NCBI GenBank assembly: GCA_015233685.1
Contig: JADFXF010000011.1
Coordinates: forward strand, 1-41,449
Direction: 5' to 3'
DNA length: 41,449 nucleotides
Source: Nitrospirota bacterium
GTDB lineage: Bacteria; Nitrospirota; Thermodesulfovibrionia; Thermodesulfovibrionales; Magnetobacteriaceae
The position numbers and the translations under genes are program-made. The notes beneath the pieces are model-generated. The model searched no databases and was not told the origin of the DNA. It saw only the letters and a program-made list of their open reading frames with translations. Below, piece by piece: positions 27,623-36,828 of the stretch (position 1 is its first letter; each line of letters opens with the position of its first letter).

Positions 27623-27738
27623 ATCATCAGGAAGCGCTGCAATTAAGGCGTCGGCGTTTCTCTAACACTGGATGAGAGGGGAGGTCATTCTGTCCGGTGT
27701 TAGGCTGTTCGTTCCTGGGACGCAAGTCCATCACGAGG

Positions 27739-30099
27739 TCATGCGCCCTGCTGGGGTGGCGCGGCCGGGCGTTTTACGAGGGTTTTCTTACATCTGTTTA
27801 TTGCGTCAATAAGGTCTTTGCCGCGGCTAAAACGGTCGGCGGCATTTTTTTGGAGCAATTTATCTATTATTTCTGCTACGCATGAAGGGATTCGGGGTTC
27901 TATGCTTTTAATAGCGGTCGGCGCGGTACCCGTAATATTATACATCAGCGTTGCTATGCTATCACCCTTAAATGGCCTCTCACCGACCAGAAGCTCAAAG
28001 AACACTACCCCCAGCGAGAACAAATCAGAGCGCCCATCTACCTTGCGTCCAGCAATTTGTTCAGGCGACATATAGCTTGGCGTACCCAACACCATGCCGG
28101 TCTGTGTCTTGGAGGACTCCATAACCCGCGCAATGCCGAAGTCCGTAACCCTGAGTTCCTTGTTATTGAGAAGCATTATATTGGCCGGTTTTATGTCCCT
28201 GTGGACGACGCCGTTTAGATGGGCGTAGTCCAGCGCCTCACCCACACGCGTTACCACGCGCAGCACCTCTCCGAAGGGCAACCTTGAGTCCTTTGCGCAG
28301 TATCTCGCCAAATCCGCCCCTTCAAGCAGTTCCATCGCCATGTAGGCTATATCTTTATCCTCGCCAACATCGTACACGCGCACAATGTTGGGATGAGACA
28401 GCTTGCCTGCCGCCTCGGCCTCCCGAAAAAATCTCGTCTTTATCTCTTCAACCTGTTCTGAGTCAATATCTTCATAGCTTAACGTCTTTATCGCCACATC
28501 ACGGTTTATCTTAGGGTCTTTCCCCAGATATACAACTCCCATAGCGCCGCGCCCGAGTTCTCTCAGCACTACATAGCGTCCTAAGGTTGATGTGGCACCG
28601 GCAGAGTCCATAATTACTGTAGCCTCCTCTACCGGTGCTGCTGCAACGACTGCCTCCGCCGACGCTTTGAGTTTTTTCACAGCGTCTGACTGACCCTCGC
28701 CCTGGAAACTCAGCCCGGGCATCTTATTGGTTTCGCTGCCGTTGTCTGCTTCTTCAGTCCCGGTCTTTCCCTCGCCGGGTAACCCCCCCCTCAACGCAAT
28801 AGCCGTATATCCCAAAAAGAGAAGCACTATCGGGTAAGTCATTTTTATCCACAGTCCCTGAGAGTAAAACAAGTATATGCAAACAATGCCCCAGACAATT
28901 GTCACCCCCGCGGTGACAGCGGCGCCAACGCCAGCCCTGAGGCGTGGAATCAGAAAGGCTATAAGACCTCCAAATAGCGCCATCACGGCCAGTTCAAAAT
29001 ACGAGAGCCATCCCGGACGCCTTATATGATTTGCGTTAAGGATATTTTCTACCACGGTTGCCGTTATTTCGACGTTATTAAGATTACTCCGCAGTGGGGT
29101 TGCACCAACGGCACCACGCACAGTGGCCGTCAGTCCAATCAGCACTATTTTACCACTGAAAGTTGCGGCTGCAACCTTATCGTTCATTACGTCAAGGAAG
29201 GAATAATAGGGAACGCTCCCCGACTTGCCCGTGTAACTGATAAGCATCTTTCCATTTTCGTTTATTGGGATTGTTATCTTGTTGGCTCTGACTTCGTTGT
29301 CGTTGTTTATTTGGATATCGTTAATCCCATAGCCCTGATAACTGAGGGCAAGAGCAAGGGCAAACGAGGGAAAGAGCCTGTCCTTATAAAGAATAAAAAG
29401 CGGCTCACTGCGCACAACACCGTCTCTGTCCGCCACTATGTTTAAATGGCCAAGCGCAATGGCCTTGTCGGCAATGTCCTGTGCCGGGACAACGATACCA
29501 CGGGCAGCCATAAAAGCGCCCCCCGCGTCTGCCCTGATGGAGTTTTTCACCATATAATCGGCCAACGGGGCTGTTGCGCTGTTGACATCATCGGTAAATT
29601 GAAAAGACAGCGGGAGAATAACGTTCTTTGATGATTCAAGCACATCGGCAAACGCCGCGCCGCCGCTTAGTTTGAGTTCAGCCTCAATGAGAGCCTTTCG
29701 GATTTCGACCATACGGGGGTCTTTTTGTGCCGCGGCGTCTTTATCTATCCTCGCCGTGATGTCTCTTATAGCCGACAAGCCCTCACTATTTTCGGATTCT
29801 GAATAGATAATCCCTACCCCGACGGCCTTCGCTTTGTATTGCCCGAGTTTGCGCACCATATCGGAGACATATGTGCGCGGCAAGGGCCAGCGGCCAAGTT
29901 TTTCAATACTGATTTCATCTATTCCTACGATGACAACGGGTGTATTTGCCTGTTTCTGCCTAAGCGCACCCCTCAGGTCATACGTCAGATACTCAAGTTT
30001 TTGAAAAGGATACCACTGCACGCCAAAGGCCAGCATCACAAAAAGCATCACCGCTGTCCCTATTGCCCAATCCGGTATCTTTGACGTCATCGCTTTCAT
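27739..30099 (-). CDS. CHASE2-sensor serine/threonine protein kinase
   Basis: The 786-residue membrane protein has an N-terminal helix (about 12-30) and an extracytoplasmic CHASE2 domain (about 35-340; TYDLRGALR, VVIVGIDEISIEKLGRWPLPR). Three membrane helices (about 365-440) and a linker follow. A complete Hanks-type kinase domain starts near residue 508, with LGRGAMGVVYLG, VAIKTL, HRDIKPANIMLL, VTDFGIA and GTPSYMSPEQ. All catalytic residues are present. CHASE2 domains are thought to sense external signals of unknown nature. The ATG at 30099 has no clear ribosome-binding site, and an ATG three codons later is possible. Confidence 0.93.
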   Translation of the reverse strand: MKAMTSKIPDWAIGTAVMLFVMLAFGVQWYPFQKLEYLTYDLRGALRQKQANTPVVIVGIDEISIEKLGRWPLPRTYVSDMVRKLGQYKAKAVGVGIIYSESENSEGLSAIRDITARIDKDAAAQKDPRMVEIRKALIEAELKLSGGAAFADVLESSKNVILPLSFQFTDDVNSATAPLADYMVKNSIRADAGGAFMAARGIVVPAQDIADKAIALGHLNIVADRDGVVRSEPLFILYKDRLFPSFALALALSYQGYGINDIQINNDNEVRANKITIPINENGKMLISYTGKSGSVPYYSFLDVMNDKVAAATFSGKIVLIGLTATVRGAVGATPLRSNLNNVEITATVVENILNANHIRRPGWLSYFELAVMALFGGLIAFLIPRLRAGVGAAVTAGVTIVWGIVCIYLFYSQGLWIKMTYPIVLLFLGYTAIALRGGLPGEGKTGTEEADNGSETNKMPGLSFQGEGQSDAVKKLKASAEAVVAAAPVEEATVIMDSAGATSTLGRYVVLRELGRGAMGVVYLGKDPKINRDVAIKTLSYEDIDSEQVEEIKTRFFREAEAAGKLSHPNIVRVYDVGEDKDIAYMAMELLEGADLARYCAKDSRLPFGEVLRVVTRVGEALDYAHLNGVVHRDIKPANIMLLNNKELRVTDFGIARVMESSKTQTGMVLGTPSYMSPEQIAGRKVDGRSDLFSLGVVFFELLVGERPFKGDSIATLMYNITGTAPTAIKSIEPRIPSCVAEIIDKLLQKNAADRFSRGKDLIDAINRCKKTLVKRPAAPPQQGA

Positions 30100-30271
30100 T
30101 GCATAATTTTAGAACAAATGCCGCTATTTATACAATCCCCCCATAACTGTTTCAATTGTCTGGACTTTTTCATACTCAAGATATTATGATATACCATTGC
30201 TGGATTTGACATTCGGCATGGTCGCCGTAAATTGGCTCGTGGTCGTAAAAATAAATTTCAGGGGGCGGATA

Positions 30272-31255
30272 ATGGCTGAATTGAACTGGAAGAGATACAT
30301 AGTCTGGATTGTGGTGGTCTTTGTTATCAGTTTGTCCTTTGCGGATGATGTCCTTGCCCGCGTGGGACACAGCTCCAGCTCAAGCCGAAGCAGCATTGGA
30401 AGCAGGGGTTCCCGCACATCTTCCCCTCCTAAGCAACCGACGCGCACCGCGGCACCCGTGCAACAGCGGCCAGTACAACAGCCGGTTGCCCCGGTTGTGC
30501 AGCCTGCCCCCGCAACGGGTGGTTTCTGGCGCAGCTTCGCCGGTGGTATGGTTGGCGGTATGGTTGGTGGAATGTTATTTCACGCCCTCGGTTTTGGTGG
30601 AGGCGGCGGCTATGGCGGTGCTGGTTATGGAGGAGCCGGTGGTGGCATCGGGCTTTTCGATATTATTGTCCTTGCCGTCATTGGTTATATTATTTACAAG
30701 ATAGTCAAATCGAAAAGACAGCAGTACGGCAGTGATTACGGCGGCGGGGATTATGCTCCGCAATATCAGATAGGACAGCCTCCTGAGGAGGTCTCTTATC
30801 AGCCAGACGAACTGATGGCCGGTCTTGACATCTTGCGACAGCATGACCGGTATTTCGATGAGGACGGATTTAGGGATATTGTCTCAGATATTTTCTATAA
30901 GGTGCAGACCGCTTGGTCGCGCAGGGATTTATCCCCCGTCAGAGGCATTATGGCATCCGGGATCTTCGGAGACCTGAGCGCTGATATTTCAAAGATGAAG
31001 GCGGAGGGCCGAATCAATAAACTTGAGAACATTGGTGTCAGGGCTGTCAAATTATCTGAGGTATGGCAGGAAAACGCCAAGGACTTTATTACCGTTGAGA
31101 TTGCCGCCTCTATGCTTGACTACACTACGGACGACGCCGGCAGGGTCGTTGACGGCGATGACAGCGCCCCTGTGGGATTCCTTGAGTACTGGACTTTTGT
31201 CAGGGATATTGGTGGCTCTAACTGGCAGTTGACTGCGATTCAGCAGCCTCAGTAA
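30272..31255 (+). CDS. Tim44-like domain membrane protein
   Basis: The 327-residue protein starts with a signal/anchor helix (YIVWIVVVFVISLSFA). A Ser/Pro-rich linker follows, then a glycine-rich segment (GGMVGGMVGGMLF and GGGGGYGGAGYGG) with an adjacent membrane helix (FDIIVLAVIGYIIYKIV), and a C-terminal Tim44/Mba1-like domain (about 200-325). The layout is typical of bacterial 'Tim44-like' proteins of unknown role. I chose the ATG with AGGGGGCGGAT upstream and discarded a 25-codon upstream extension. It is followed 18 bp later by the YkgJ-type gene. Confidence 0.88.
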   Translation: MAELNWKRYIVWIVVVFVISLSFADDVLARVGHSSSSSRSSIGSRGSRTSSPPKQPTRTAAPVQQRPVQQPVAPVVQPAPATGGFWRSFAGGMVGGMVGGMLFHALGFGGGGGYGGAGYGGAGGGIGLFDIIVLAVIGYIIYKIVKSKRQQYGSDYGGGDYAPQYQIGQPPEEVSYQPDELMAGLDILRQHDRYFDEDGFRDIVSDIFYKVQTAWSRRDLSPVRGIMASGIFGDLSADISKMKAEGRINKLENIGVRAVKLSEVWQENAKDFITVEIAASMLDYTTDDAGRVVDGDDSAPVGFLEYWTFVRDIGGSNWQLTAIQQPQ

Positions 31256-31273
31256 TTATGATAAGGAGAATTT

Positions 31274-31945
31274 ATGGACATCCTGACTTTTGGCTCTAAG
31301 GCCGAATGTAGCCGCTGCGGGCAGTGCTGCGTTAAGGGAAGCCCTACGCTTCATTTTGGCGATTCGCAGCTCATCAAAGACGGCACTCTCACCTATAAGG
31401 ACCTTTTTACCATTCGCGAGGGTGAGCTTGTCTACAATAACATGGACGATGAGTTTATCACTATTGATTGCGAGCTTATCAAAATACGGGAAAAGGCGGG
31501 TTGTCGCACATGTATTTTTCACAGCGAAGACGCCTCTTCATGCGACATATATGAAAATAGGCCTGTCCAATGCCGTGCCTACGAGTGCTGGGATACGGAG
31601 AAATTTATGACCGCCTTCACCGAGGATAAACTCACACGCGCCGAGCTGCTAAAGGGACAACCCTCGCTTATTGAGGTCGTAAATGCTCACGATTTGAAAT
31701 GCTCATACAAAAATCTCGCGGGGCTTTTTTCAGAGATAGCCGAAGGAAAAGACTACACGGGCGAGGTACTTGAAATCCTTGGTTACGACACCTACCTGCG
31801 CCCCCTGCTGATAGAGAAGACAGGGGTTCCGGAGGAATATCTTGACTTGCTGCTTGGCCGCCCGCTCATAGAGACCGTCATCATGTATGGCTATAAAGTG
31901 GAAAAGGACGACGAGGGCAACTACTGCCTTCTGCCGATTCAGTGA
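31274..31945 (+). CDS. YkgJ-family cysteine-cluster protein
   Basis: The 223-residue protein contains the zinc/iron-chelating pattern CSRCGQCCVKG (residues 12-22), followed by CRTCIFH, SSCDIYENRPVQCRAYEC. Family members bind an iron-sulfur cluster or zinc through these eight or so cysteines. No enzymatic reaction is assigned to most of them. AAGGAG precedes the ATG. The C-terminal third (VPEEYLDLLLGRPLIETVIMYGYKV) is not a known domain to me. The gene ends where the decayed toxin-antitoxin remnant begins. Confidence 0.88.
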   Translation: MDILTFGSKAECSRCGQCCVKGSPTLHFGDSQLIKDGTLTYKDLFTIREGELVYNNMDDEFITIDCELIKIREKAGCRTCIFHSEDASSCDIYENRPVQCRAYECWDTEKFMTAFTEDKLTRAELLKGQPSLIEVVNAHDLKCSYKNLAGLFSEIAEGKDYTGEVLEILGYDTYLRPLLIEKTGVPEEYLDLLLGRPLIETVIMYGYKVEKDDEGNYCLLPIQ

Positions 31946-31951
31946 GGCCGG

Positions 31952-32110
31952 GACTTCCGCTAACAGTGCGCGGCCAAGTCCCTGATTATGATAACGCCGG
32001 TCAATCGCTAAGCGGCCAGGCAGTTCGGCGGCTTGATCAATAAGATCGCGTTGTTGCGCTTTGGCGCGTATATTAATAGATACGGCCTCCTTCTTTTGTG
32101 CCTGTGCCAT
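31952..32110 (-). pseudogene. Collapsed DUF1778-GNAT (TacA/TacT-type) toxin-antitoxin locus
   Basis: The first 30 residues (MAQAQKKEAVSINIRAKAQQ, then RDLIDQAAEL) are the N-terminus of a DUF1778 ribbon-helix-helix antitoxin. Directly after this the same frame reads PGRLAIDRRYHNQGLGRALLAE, the acetyl-CoA-binding motif of the GNAT toxin normally encoded by the next gene. An internal deletion has joined the two and removed about 60 antitoxin and 70 toxin residues. The frame then continues antisense through the YkgJ-type gene, which is not meaningful. AAGGAGG still precedes the start. Confidence 0.75.
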
Positions 32111-32132
32111 AGGACACCTCCTTGTACTCCTT

Positions 32133-32149
32133 TACAATACACTATTGTA
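32133..32149. promoter_or_regulatory. Palindromic operator left from the DUF1778-GNAT locus
   Basis: TACAATA-CAC-TATTGTA is a perfect 7-bp inverted repeat 23 bp upstream of the antitoxin-remnant start. This is where ribbon-helix-helix antitoxins normally bind to repress their own operon. Confidence 0.6.
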
Positions 32150-32299
32150 TAGAATATCAATACAGATATGAAGACTACGGTGGGCTATGCCAGAAGATAT
32201 TATAGTGTCTTCACCATTTTATATGATCCCAGCCTTACCGGCCCTTAGGAAATGCGCTGGTTTACAGGCATTCATCAGGGAAACCATAGACAGTATGGT

Positions 32300-32384
32300 T
32301 CATTTTGTCTATTGTTTCATATATAACAGCCTCTAAACCCACGTATTTTCTGAGAGCTGGTATAGCCAACAATAGACAAAATGA
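32300..32384. repeat. 17-bp perfect inverted repeat in the 0.3-kb gap after the EF-G-like gene
   Basis: TCATTTTGTCTATTGTT (32300-32316) and its exact reverse complement (32368-32384) flank 51 bases. The repeat ends about 25 bp before the 3' end of the EF-G-like gene. It may be a transcript 3' structure or the ends of a tiny mobile element. No coding sequence is seen in the rest of 32150-32408. Confidence 0.7.
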
Positions 32385-32408
32385 TAACGCATACCTCACA
32401 TTTTTGTA

Positions 32409-34493
32409 TTACTCCTCCTCCTCCTCTTTCTTAGCCATGGCAATTATCTTTTGCGCATTCTGGTGCGGCACATCCTCGTAATGTGAAAACTCCATTGAAT
32501 ATAACCCCCTGCCGCTGGTTATGCTATGGAGTTGGTTGGCATAGGTGAGCATCTCGGACATCGGAACTGTGGCCGCAATCTTCTGATTCCCCCCTGCCTG
32601 GGATTCCATGCCCTGTACCTTGCCGCGCCTTGAGTTCAGGTCGCCTATTATGGCCCCAAGATAATCATCAGGCACAATAACCTCTACCTTCATAATCGGC
32701 TCAAGCAAGACGGGACTGGCGGCCAGTACCGCCTTTTTAATAGCCATCGAACCGGCTATCTTAAATGCCATTTCAGAGGAATCCACGGCATGATACGAGC
32801 CGTCATAAAGGGAAACCCTGACGTCTACCAGCGGGTAACCCGCAATAATGCCACCTTTCATCTTATCAATAATACCTTTTTCAACCGCCGGGATGTATTG
32901 GCGCGGGATAGACCCGCCCACGATTTTATCCAGAAACTCAAACCCGCCGCCTGTTTCCAGAGGCTCTACGGTTATCCAGCAGTCGCCGTACTGGCCCTTG
33001 CCGCCTGATTGTTTCTTATACTTGCCCTGCACAGAGGTTGTGGCGCGAATGGTCTCTCTGTATGGGATTTTCGGGATCTTCATATCTACATCAACGCCGA
33101 ATTTCCTCTTTAGTTTATGCAGCGTTACCTCTATATGTACCTGCCCCATGCCGGAGATTATCATCTCGTTGGTTTCCGGGTCTCTATGGAATTTTATTGT
33201 AGGGTCCTCGTCAAGTATCCTGTGCAGGCCGGTGCTTACTTTCTCCTCATCCCCCTTTGTCTTTGGCTCAATCGCATAGGATATAATAGGCTCGGCAAAT
33301 TTGACAGAGGAAAACACCACAGGGTGTGCCTCGTCTGTAAGGGTATCGCCAGTGAGGGTATCCTTTAATTTTGCCACTACGCCGATTTCACCAGGGCCTA
33401 ACGCCTTAACAGGGATTTGTTTCTTGCCCATCATGTGAAATATCTGCCCTACCCTTTCTTTTGAACCCCTCGTGGTGTTTAAAAGCGTGGCGTCCGGGCG
33501 GAGTGTGCCCGAAAAGATTCTGAATATCGTTAATCTGCCGGCATATGGGTCGGCGATTGTCTTAAATACATAAATGGATAGTTGCGCGTTTTCTGCCGGT
33601 GGGAGTTTCACCTCCGAGCCGTCCTTTGTATTTTTGGCGGTAACAGATACCGCGTTAAATCTATCTAAGGGCGAAGACAGGTACATGGTTATCGCCTGCA
33701 GGAGCTGGGGAATGGCCATATTTTTTTCGGCTGAGCCGCAGGCAACTGTGACAAATTCCCTTGTGCAAACACCGTGGCGGATTCCATTGACGATCTCCTC
33801 CTGCGTGAGTTCGCCCGTTTCAAGGTATTTCTCCAGCAGCGTGTCATCAAGCTCGGCTATTTTTTCTACCAGTTTTTTTCTGTATTGCTCATAATCGGCC
33901 ACCATATCCGGGGGGATTTCCAGCACCTCGGATTTGCCGCCCTTTATCACATACGCCCTGGAATGTAAAACATCCACAACACCCGTAAATTGCAACCCCT
34001 CACCCATAGGGATAAAAAGCGGGATGGCGTCAACAGAAAAGAGTTTTTCCACCTGCTCAATGGTTTGCTGAAAATTGGCGTTTTCCTTATCCATTTCATT
34101 GACAAAGACGATACGCGGCACGGCGAATTCGTCGGCGTATTTCCAGAGTTTCTGGGTCTCTGCCCGCGCCCCGTCAACGGCGCTTACGACTACGACCGCG
34201 CCATCGGCTATCCTGAGGCAGCCCCTTGTGTCCTCCATAAAATTGATAAATCCCGGCGTATCAATTAAATTCAGCCTGTAGTCTGACCATTCACAGGTAG
34301 CTACCGCGGAGTTAATCGTTACTTTCCTGTCAATCTCCTCTGCGTCAAAATCCATTACCGTGTTGCCGTCCGTAACGCTGCCCATTCTTGTGGTTGCGCC
34401 GGCATTAAAGAGAATTGCCTCTGCAAGCGTGGTCTTTCCACAGCCGCTGTGGCCTAAAATAGCTACGTTGCGAACCTTTTCAGCACTATCCAT
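32409..34493 (-). CDS. EF-G-like translation GTPase (second EF-G type)
   Basis: The 694-residue protein has all EF-G domains. Its G1 motif reads GHSGCGKTT instead of the AHIDAGKTT of the canonical factor, G3 is DTPGF and G4 is NEMDK in place of NKMD. These changes are typical of the secondary EF-G-like group found beside a main fusA. The C-terminal domains IV-V are complete (YKKQSGGKGQYGDCWI, SRRGKVQGME) and the tail is acidic (KKEEEEE). The role is probably ribosome-linked but not necessarily translocation. AAGGGGG precedes the ATG. It is not in a str-type operon. Confidence 0.9.
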   Translation of the reverse strand: MDSAEKVRNVAILGHSGCGKTTLAEAILFNAGATTRMGSVTDGNTVMDFDAEEIDRKVTINSAVATCEWSDYRLNLIDTPGFINFMEDTRGCLRIADGAVVVVSAVDGARAETQKLWKYADEFAVPRIVFVNEMDKENANFQQTIEQVEKLFSVDAIPLFIPMGEGLQFTGVVDVLHSRAYVIKGGKSEVLEIPPDMVADYEQYRKKLVEKIAELDDTLLEKYLETGELTQEEIVNGIRHGVCTREFVTVACGSAEKNMAIPQLLQAITMYLSSPLDRFNAVSVTAKNTKDGSEVKLPPAENAQLSIYVFKTIADPYAGRLTIFRIFSGTLRPDATLLNTTRGSKERVGQIFHMMGKKQIPVKALGPGEIGVVAKLKDTLTGDTLTDEAHPVVFSSVKFAEPIISYAIEPKTKGDEEKVSTGLHRILDEDPTIKFHRDPETNEMIISGMGQVHIEVTLHKLKRKFGVDVDMKIPKIPYRETIRATTSVQGKYKKQSGGKGQYGDCWITVEPLETGGGFEFLDKIVGGSIPRQYIPAVEKGIIDKMKGGIIAGYPLVDVRVSLYDGSYHAVDSSEMAFKIAGSMAIKKAVLAASPVLLEPIMKVEVIVPDDYLGAIIGDLNSRRGKVQGMESQAGGNQKIAATVPMSEMLTYANQLHSITSGRGLYSMEFSHYEDVPHQNAQKIIAMAKKEEEEE

Positions 34494-34516
34494 AGTTCCC
34501 CCTTTAAGGTTTATAT

Positions 34517-34963
34517 TTAGAGTTCGATAATATGTTCGATTACGGGCGTATTTTCAGTTTTTCGCTCAAGATTCCTGGAAATTATTTTTAGGGCAATAAA
34601 AGAAACGACAAACGCGGAAAACCCTCCCAAGGCGGAGAGCGTCTCAGGATTGGACGTCTTAAACACACCGGCAAGCAGGTACTTACCGGCCACCGCCCCC
34701 ACAAGAAGCGCAGCCGCGGGAAGGCCATAGACCAACAGCGTCCCCCTGACATACGTGTAGGACCTCGCGGTTACTCTGACCTGTTGTCCAACCTTAGCCC
34801 CTGCAATGTTGAGCGCTGTGATTTCGACGGTTTGATTGTCATTGCCGTCGCTTGTAAAGAGGCATGACTGGCCCTCCCTGCAGCCTTCGCAGGTCTGCCT
34901 CCTCTGTACAACCACGGTCGCATTAACGCCGTCAATCCTGCTCACAACGCCAACCTCTTCCAT
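34517..34963 (-). CDS. RseC/MucC-family membrane protein
   Basis: The 148-residue protein has an N-terminal beta-rich domain with a cysteine group (TCEGC ... SC, within the first 30 residues) followed by two membrane helices (about 75-92 and 103-122). This is the layout of RseC/MucC proteins, which take part in SoxR reduction (Rsx/Rnf partners) or in sigmaE control. No rnf or rpoE genes are nearby, so the role here is open. It lies 23 bp upstream of the EF-G-like gene in the same direction. Confidence 0.85.
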   Translation of the reverse strand: MEEVGVVSRIDGVNATVVVQRRQTCEGCREGQSCLFTSDGNDNQTVEITALNIAGAKVGQQVRVTARSYTYVRGTLLVYGLPAAALLVGAVAGKYLLAGVFKTSNPETLSALGGFSAFVVSFIALKIISRNLERKTENTPVIEHIIEL

Positions 34964-35062
34964 AACGCCTGCATTGTAACATACCGCAGCGCATCACCGC
35001 CATCGGTCACAGAGAAATTTATGCCGCAGCGCCTTACCATTATTTTTCATGGATTATTTTAT

Positions 35063-36232
35063 TCATTTCCAGTTATTCAGCTCAAGTGCAAGCGTTTTTT
35101 CTACACCGGCAGCGTTTTCAATATGCAGCGCGCCGCTGTCAACTAAATATTTCACAATCGAAACGGCCATGAGCCTGTGTCCTTTGAGATTTAAATGTCT
35201 GTCATGGCGCCAGTATAAATCTCTCTGTGAATCAAGTACGCTGCGCGGGGTTTGGTCGGCATATTTTTGTAATATCGGTGTCAGGTCAAGATACTGAATC
35301 CCGTTTGCCTTAAAAAATCCCGTGAGAACCTCGTTTGGGTAGTCCCAGTTGAGGTCATACGGGCGCAGGAATTTATACACCTGTTCGCGAGTTGGAATCA
35401 GGACGATTACGAATTTTGCGCCGAGGGCATCTGCCTCTGACTGCATCTGCCTGACATTGTCGAGGTTAATCTGCCACGCCTTAGTGAGCATCGGGACATC
35501 TTTGGGGGATAAGAAAGGCAGCTCATATTCGCCGTGGATGCCGAGCCAGAGTTTTATGACGCGATATAATTTATTATTATCAGCGATGAACTCGTAAAGG
35601 CGGTACAGGGCGAAGTGTTTATAAAACGTGGTATTGGGTTTTCTAACGTGGCGCAGGAGTGGTGAGTGAATCTTTTCGGTTGATTTATTTTTTTCGGTCT
35701 TGTTGTAGAAATGCAGGTCATCAACCATATCGTTTCCAATAAAATAGGCCGTAATGATAAGTGCGGGCTTAGTGCCTGAGGATTTTTCGATAGCGCGCGT
35801 GACTTTTTTGATTTTCAGAAGTTCCTGCGCTGTGCCATAGCCCATAACGCCGCATTTCAGCACCCGCGCGTTGGTGTACTTCTCTATAAGCCGTGGAAAC
35901 AGGTCTTCATAGGGCGTAAAACCCCATGTAAAGCTGTCGCCGACGATGAGCGTATAGTCCGGTTCACCCTTATATGGCGCGTCATAGCACCCAAGTTCGT
36001 TTGACCACACGGTGTAGGGCTTCTCGTAGAAATTAAACGTCGCGGGGGGATAATTTTTCACAATATCATACAGGGATTCGTTATCGTCGCCCAGATAGCC
36101 CTTCAGCTCAAAGATTTCGAGCTGTTTATTAAAGGTCGTAAAGCGAAGGGCAATCTCCGCAACCCCAAGCGCGATAAACACTGCGGCAATCAGCAGGGCT
36201 GCATTGACAGCAAAACGTGTAACACGTCCCAT
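35063..36232 (-). CDS. SGNH/GDSL-type hydrolase with N-terminal membrane anchor
   Basis: The 389-residue protein starts with one membrane helix (about 8-28). Block I, LIVGDSFTWGF, carries the nucleophilic serine, FIGNDMVDD gives the block III Asn, and WRHDRHLNLKGH near the C-terminus supplies the Asp-x-x-His pair. The fold is common in acyl esterases and polysaccharide O-acetyl hydrolases or transferases such as those in cell-surface glycan synthesis. The substrate is unknown. It stands alone, 99 bp upstream of the RseC-like gene. Confidence 0.85.
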   Translation of the reverse strand: MGRVTRFAVNAALLIAAVFIALGVAEIALRFTTFNKQLEIFELKGYLGDDNESLYDIVKNYPPATFNFYEKPYTVWSNELGCYDAPYKGEPDYTLIVGDSFTWGFTPYEDLFPRLIEKYTNARVLKCGVMGYGTAQELLKIKKVTRAIEKSSGTKPALIITAYFIGNDMVDDLHFYNKTEKNKSTEKIHSPLLRHVRKPNTTFYKHFALYRLYEFIADNNKLYRVIKLWLGIHGEYELPFLSPKDVPMLTKAWQINLDNVRQMQSEADALGAKFVIVLIPTREQVYKFLRPYDLNWDYPNEVLTGFFKANGIQYLDLTPILQKYADQTPRSVLDSQRDLYWRHDRHLNLKGHRLMAVSIVKYLVDSGALHIENAAGVEKTLALELNNWK

Positions 36233-36464
36233 ATATAGCTCAGGCCACCGTCAGAACACATGTAATTTTCATACGTATCATTATAGATTGAAAGCCATGC
36301 CTACCGCAACAGAATTTCTTGACATGGCAATCCAATCCCGCGCCATTGTGAACAGGCCGATGATTCACGACAACGAAAAACGTTACCTCCACGTAACACT
36401 TTTAAATAAACACGCCATGTTTTCGACGCATTAATAATATATTGTGACCTGATAAAAATAATTC

Positions 36465-36493
36465 TTGACATATCATTGTTTATGATATATAAT
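36465..36493 (+). promoter_or_regulatory. Consensus sigma70 promoter with embedded palindrome
   Basis: TTGACA (36465-36470) and TATAAT (36488-36493) are perfect consensus elements 17 bp apart. An inverted repeat ATATCAT-N5-ATGATAT (36470-36488) fills the spacer and touches both elements, as expected for a repressor site. The rest of the 36233-36543 gap shows only a 45-codon frame without a ribosome-binding site. Confidence 0.8.
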
Positions 36494-36543
36494 GCAGCCG
36501 ACATTTCAACACATATAGTTTCATAGCGGGAAGGAGCTGATAA

Positions 36544-36813
36544 ATGGCTGGATGTGATGGTGCGCATGTTTACGAAGGTATAACCAGAGAGAAGGTTGAT
36601 TTTATACTTCAGAAGTTAGGGGAAGGCAAAGCGGACGTAAGCGGCGACGCAGATGGCCCGTGGGACATAGACACACATAATTCTGGAGTGAAGTTAAAAT
36701 GTAAGTGGGACGAGGCAGCATCGCAAATGGCTATTATGGTGACCGACAAAAAAAAGCTCGTACCATGCGTGATGATTTGGCAAAAAATAGATAGTCTGAT
36801 GGGGAAGGTGTAG
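36544..36813 (+). CDS. Small hypothetical protein, first gene of the nuclease locus
   Basis: The 89-residue protein is not recognised. It begins MAGCDGAHVYEGITREKVDFILQ-like, with a helix (about 14-28), an acidic Gly/Asp segment (GDADGPWDIDTHNSG) and a beta-rich C-terminus (VKLKCKWDEAASQMAIMV). GGAAGGAG precedes the ATG. The strong promoter with its operator lies directly upstream. Fifteen bases separate it from the nuclease-like gene. It may be an immunity protein, antitoxin or regulator for the larger protein, which is inference from position only. Confidence 0.65.
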   Translation: MAGCDGAHVYEGITREKVDFILQKLGEGKADVSGDADGPWDIDTHNSGVKLKCKWDEAASQMAIMVTDKKKLVPCVMIWQKIDSLMGKV

Positions 36814-36828
36814 GGTTAAGGAGCAGGA

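Noticed and set aside
27700-27760. Cyclic-di-GMP riboswitch-like words (GGGACGCAAGTCC)
   Set aside because: The conserved GEMM stems and downstream pairing are absent and part of the segment is the coding end of the kinase gene.
31730-31951. Continuation of the antitoxin-toxin remnant frame
   Set aside because: It runs antisense through the well-supported YkgJ-type gene and has no family resemblance beyond the first ~53 codons.
36297-36434. Possible 45-residue peptide (MPTATEFLDMAIQSRAIV...) upstream of the nuclease locus
   Set aside because: There is no ribosome-binding site, no recognisable family and no neighbour support. Chance is more likely.
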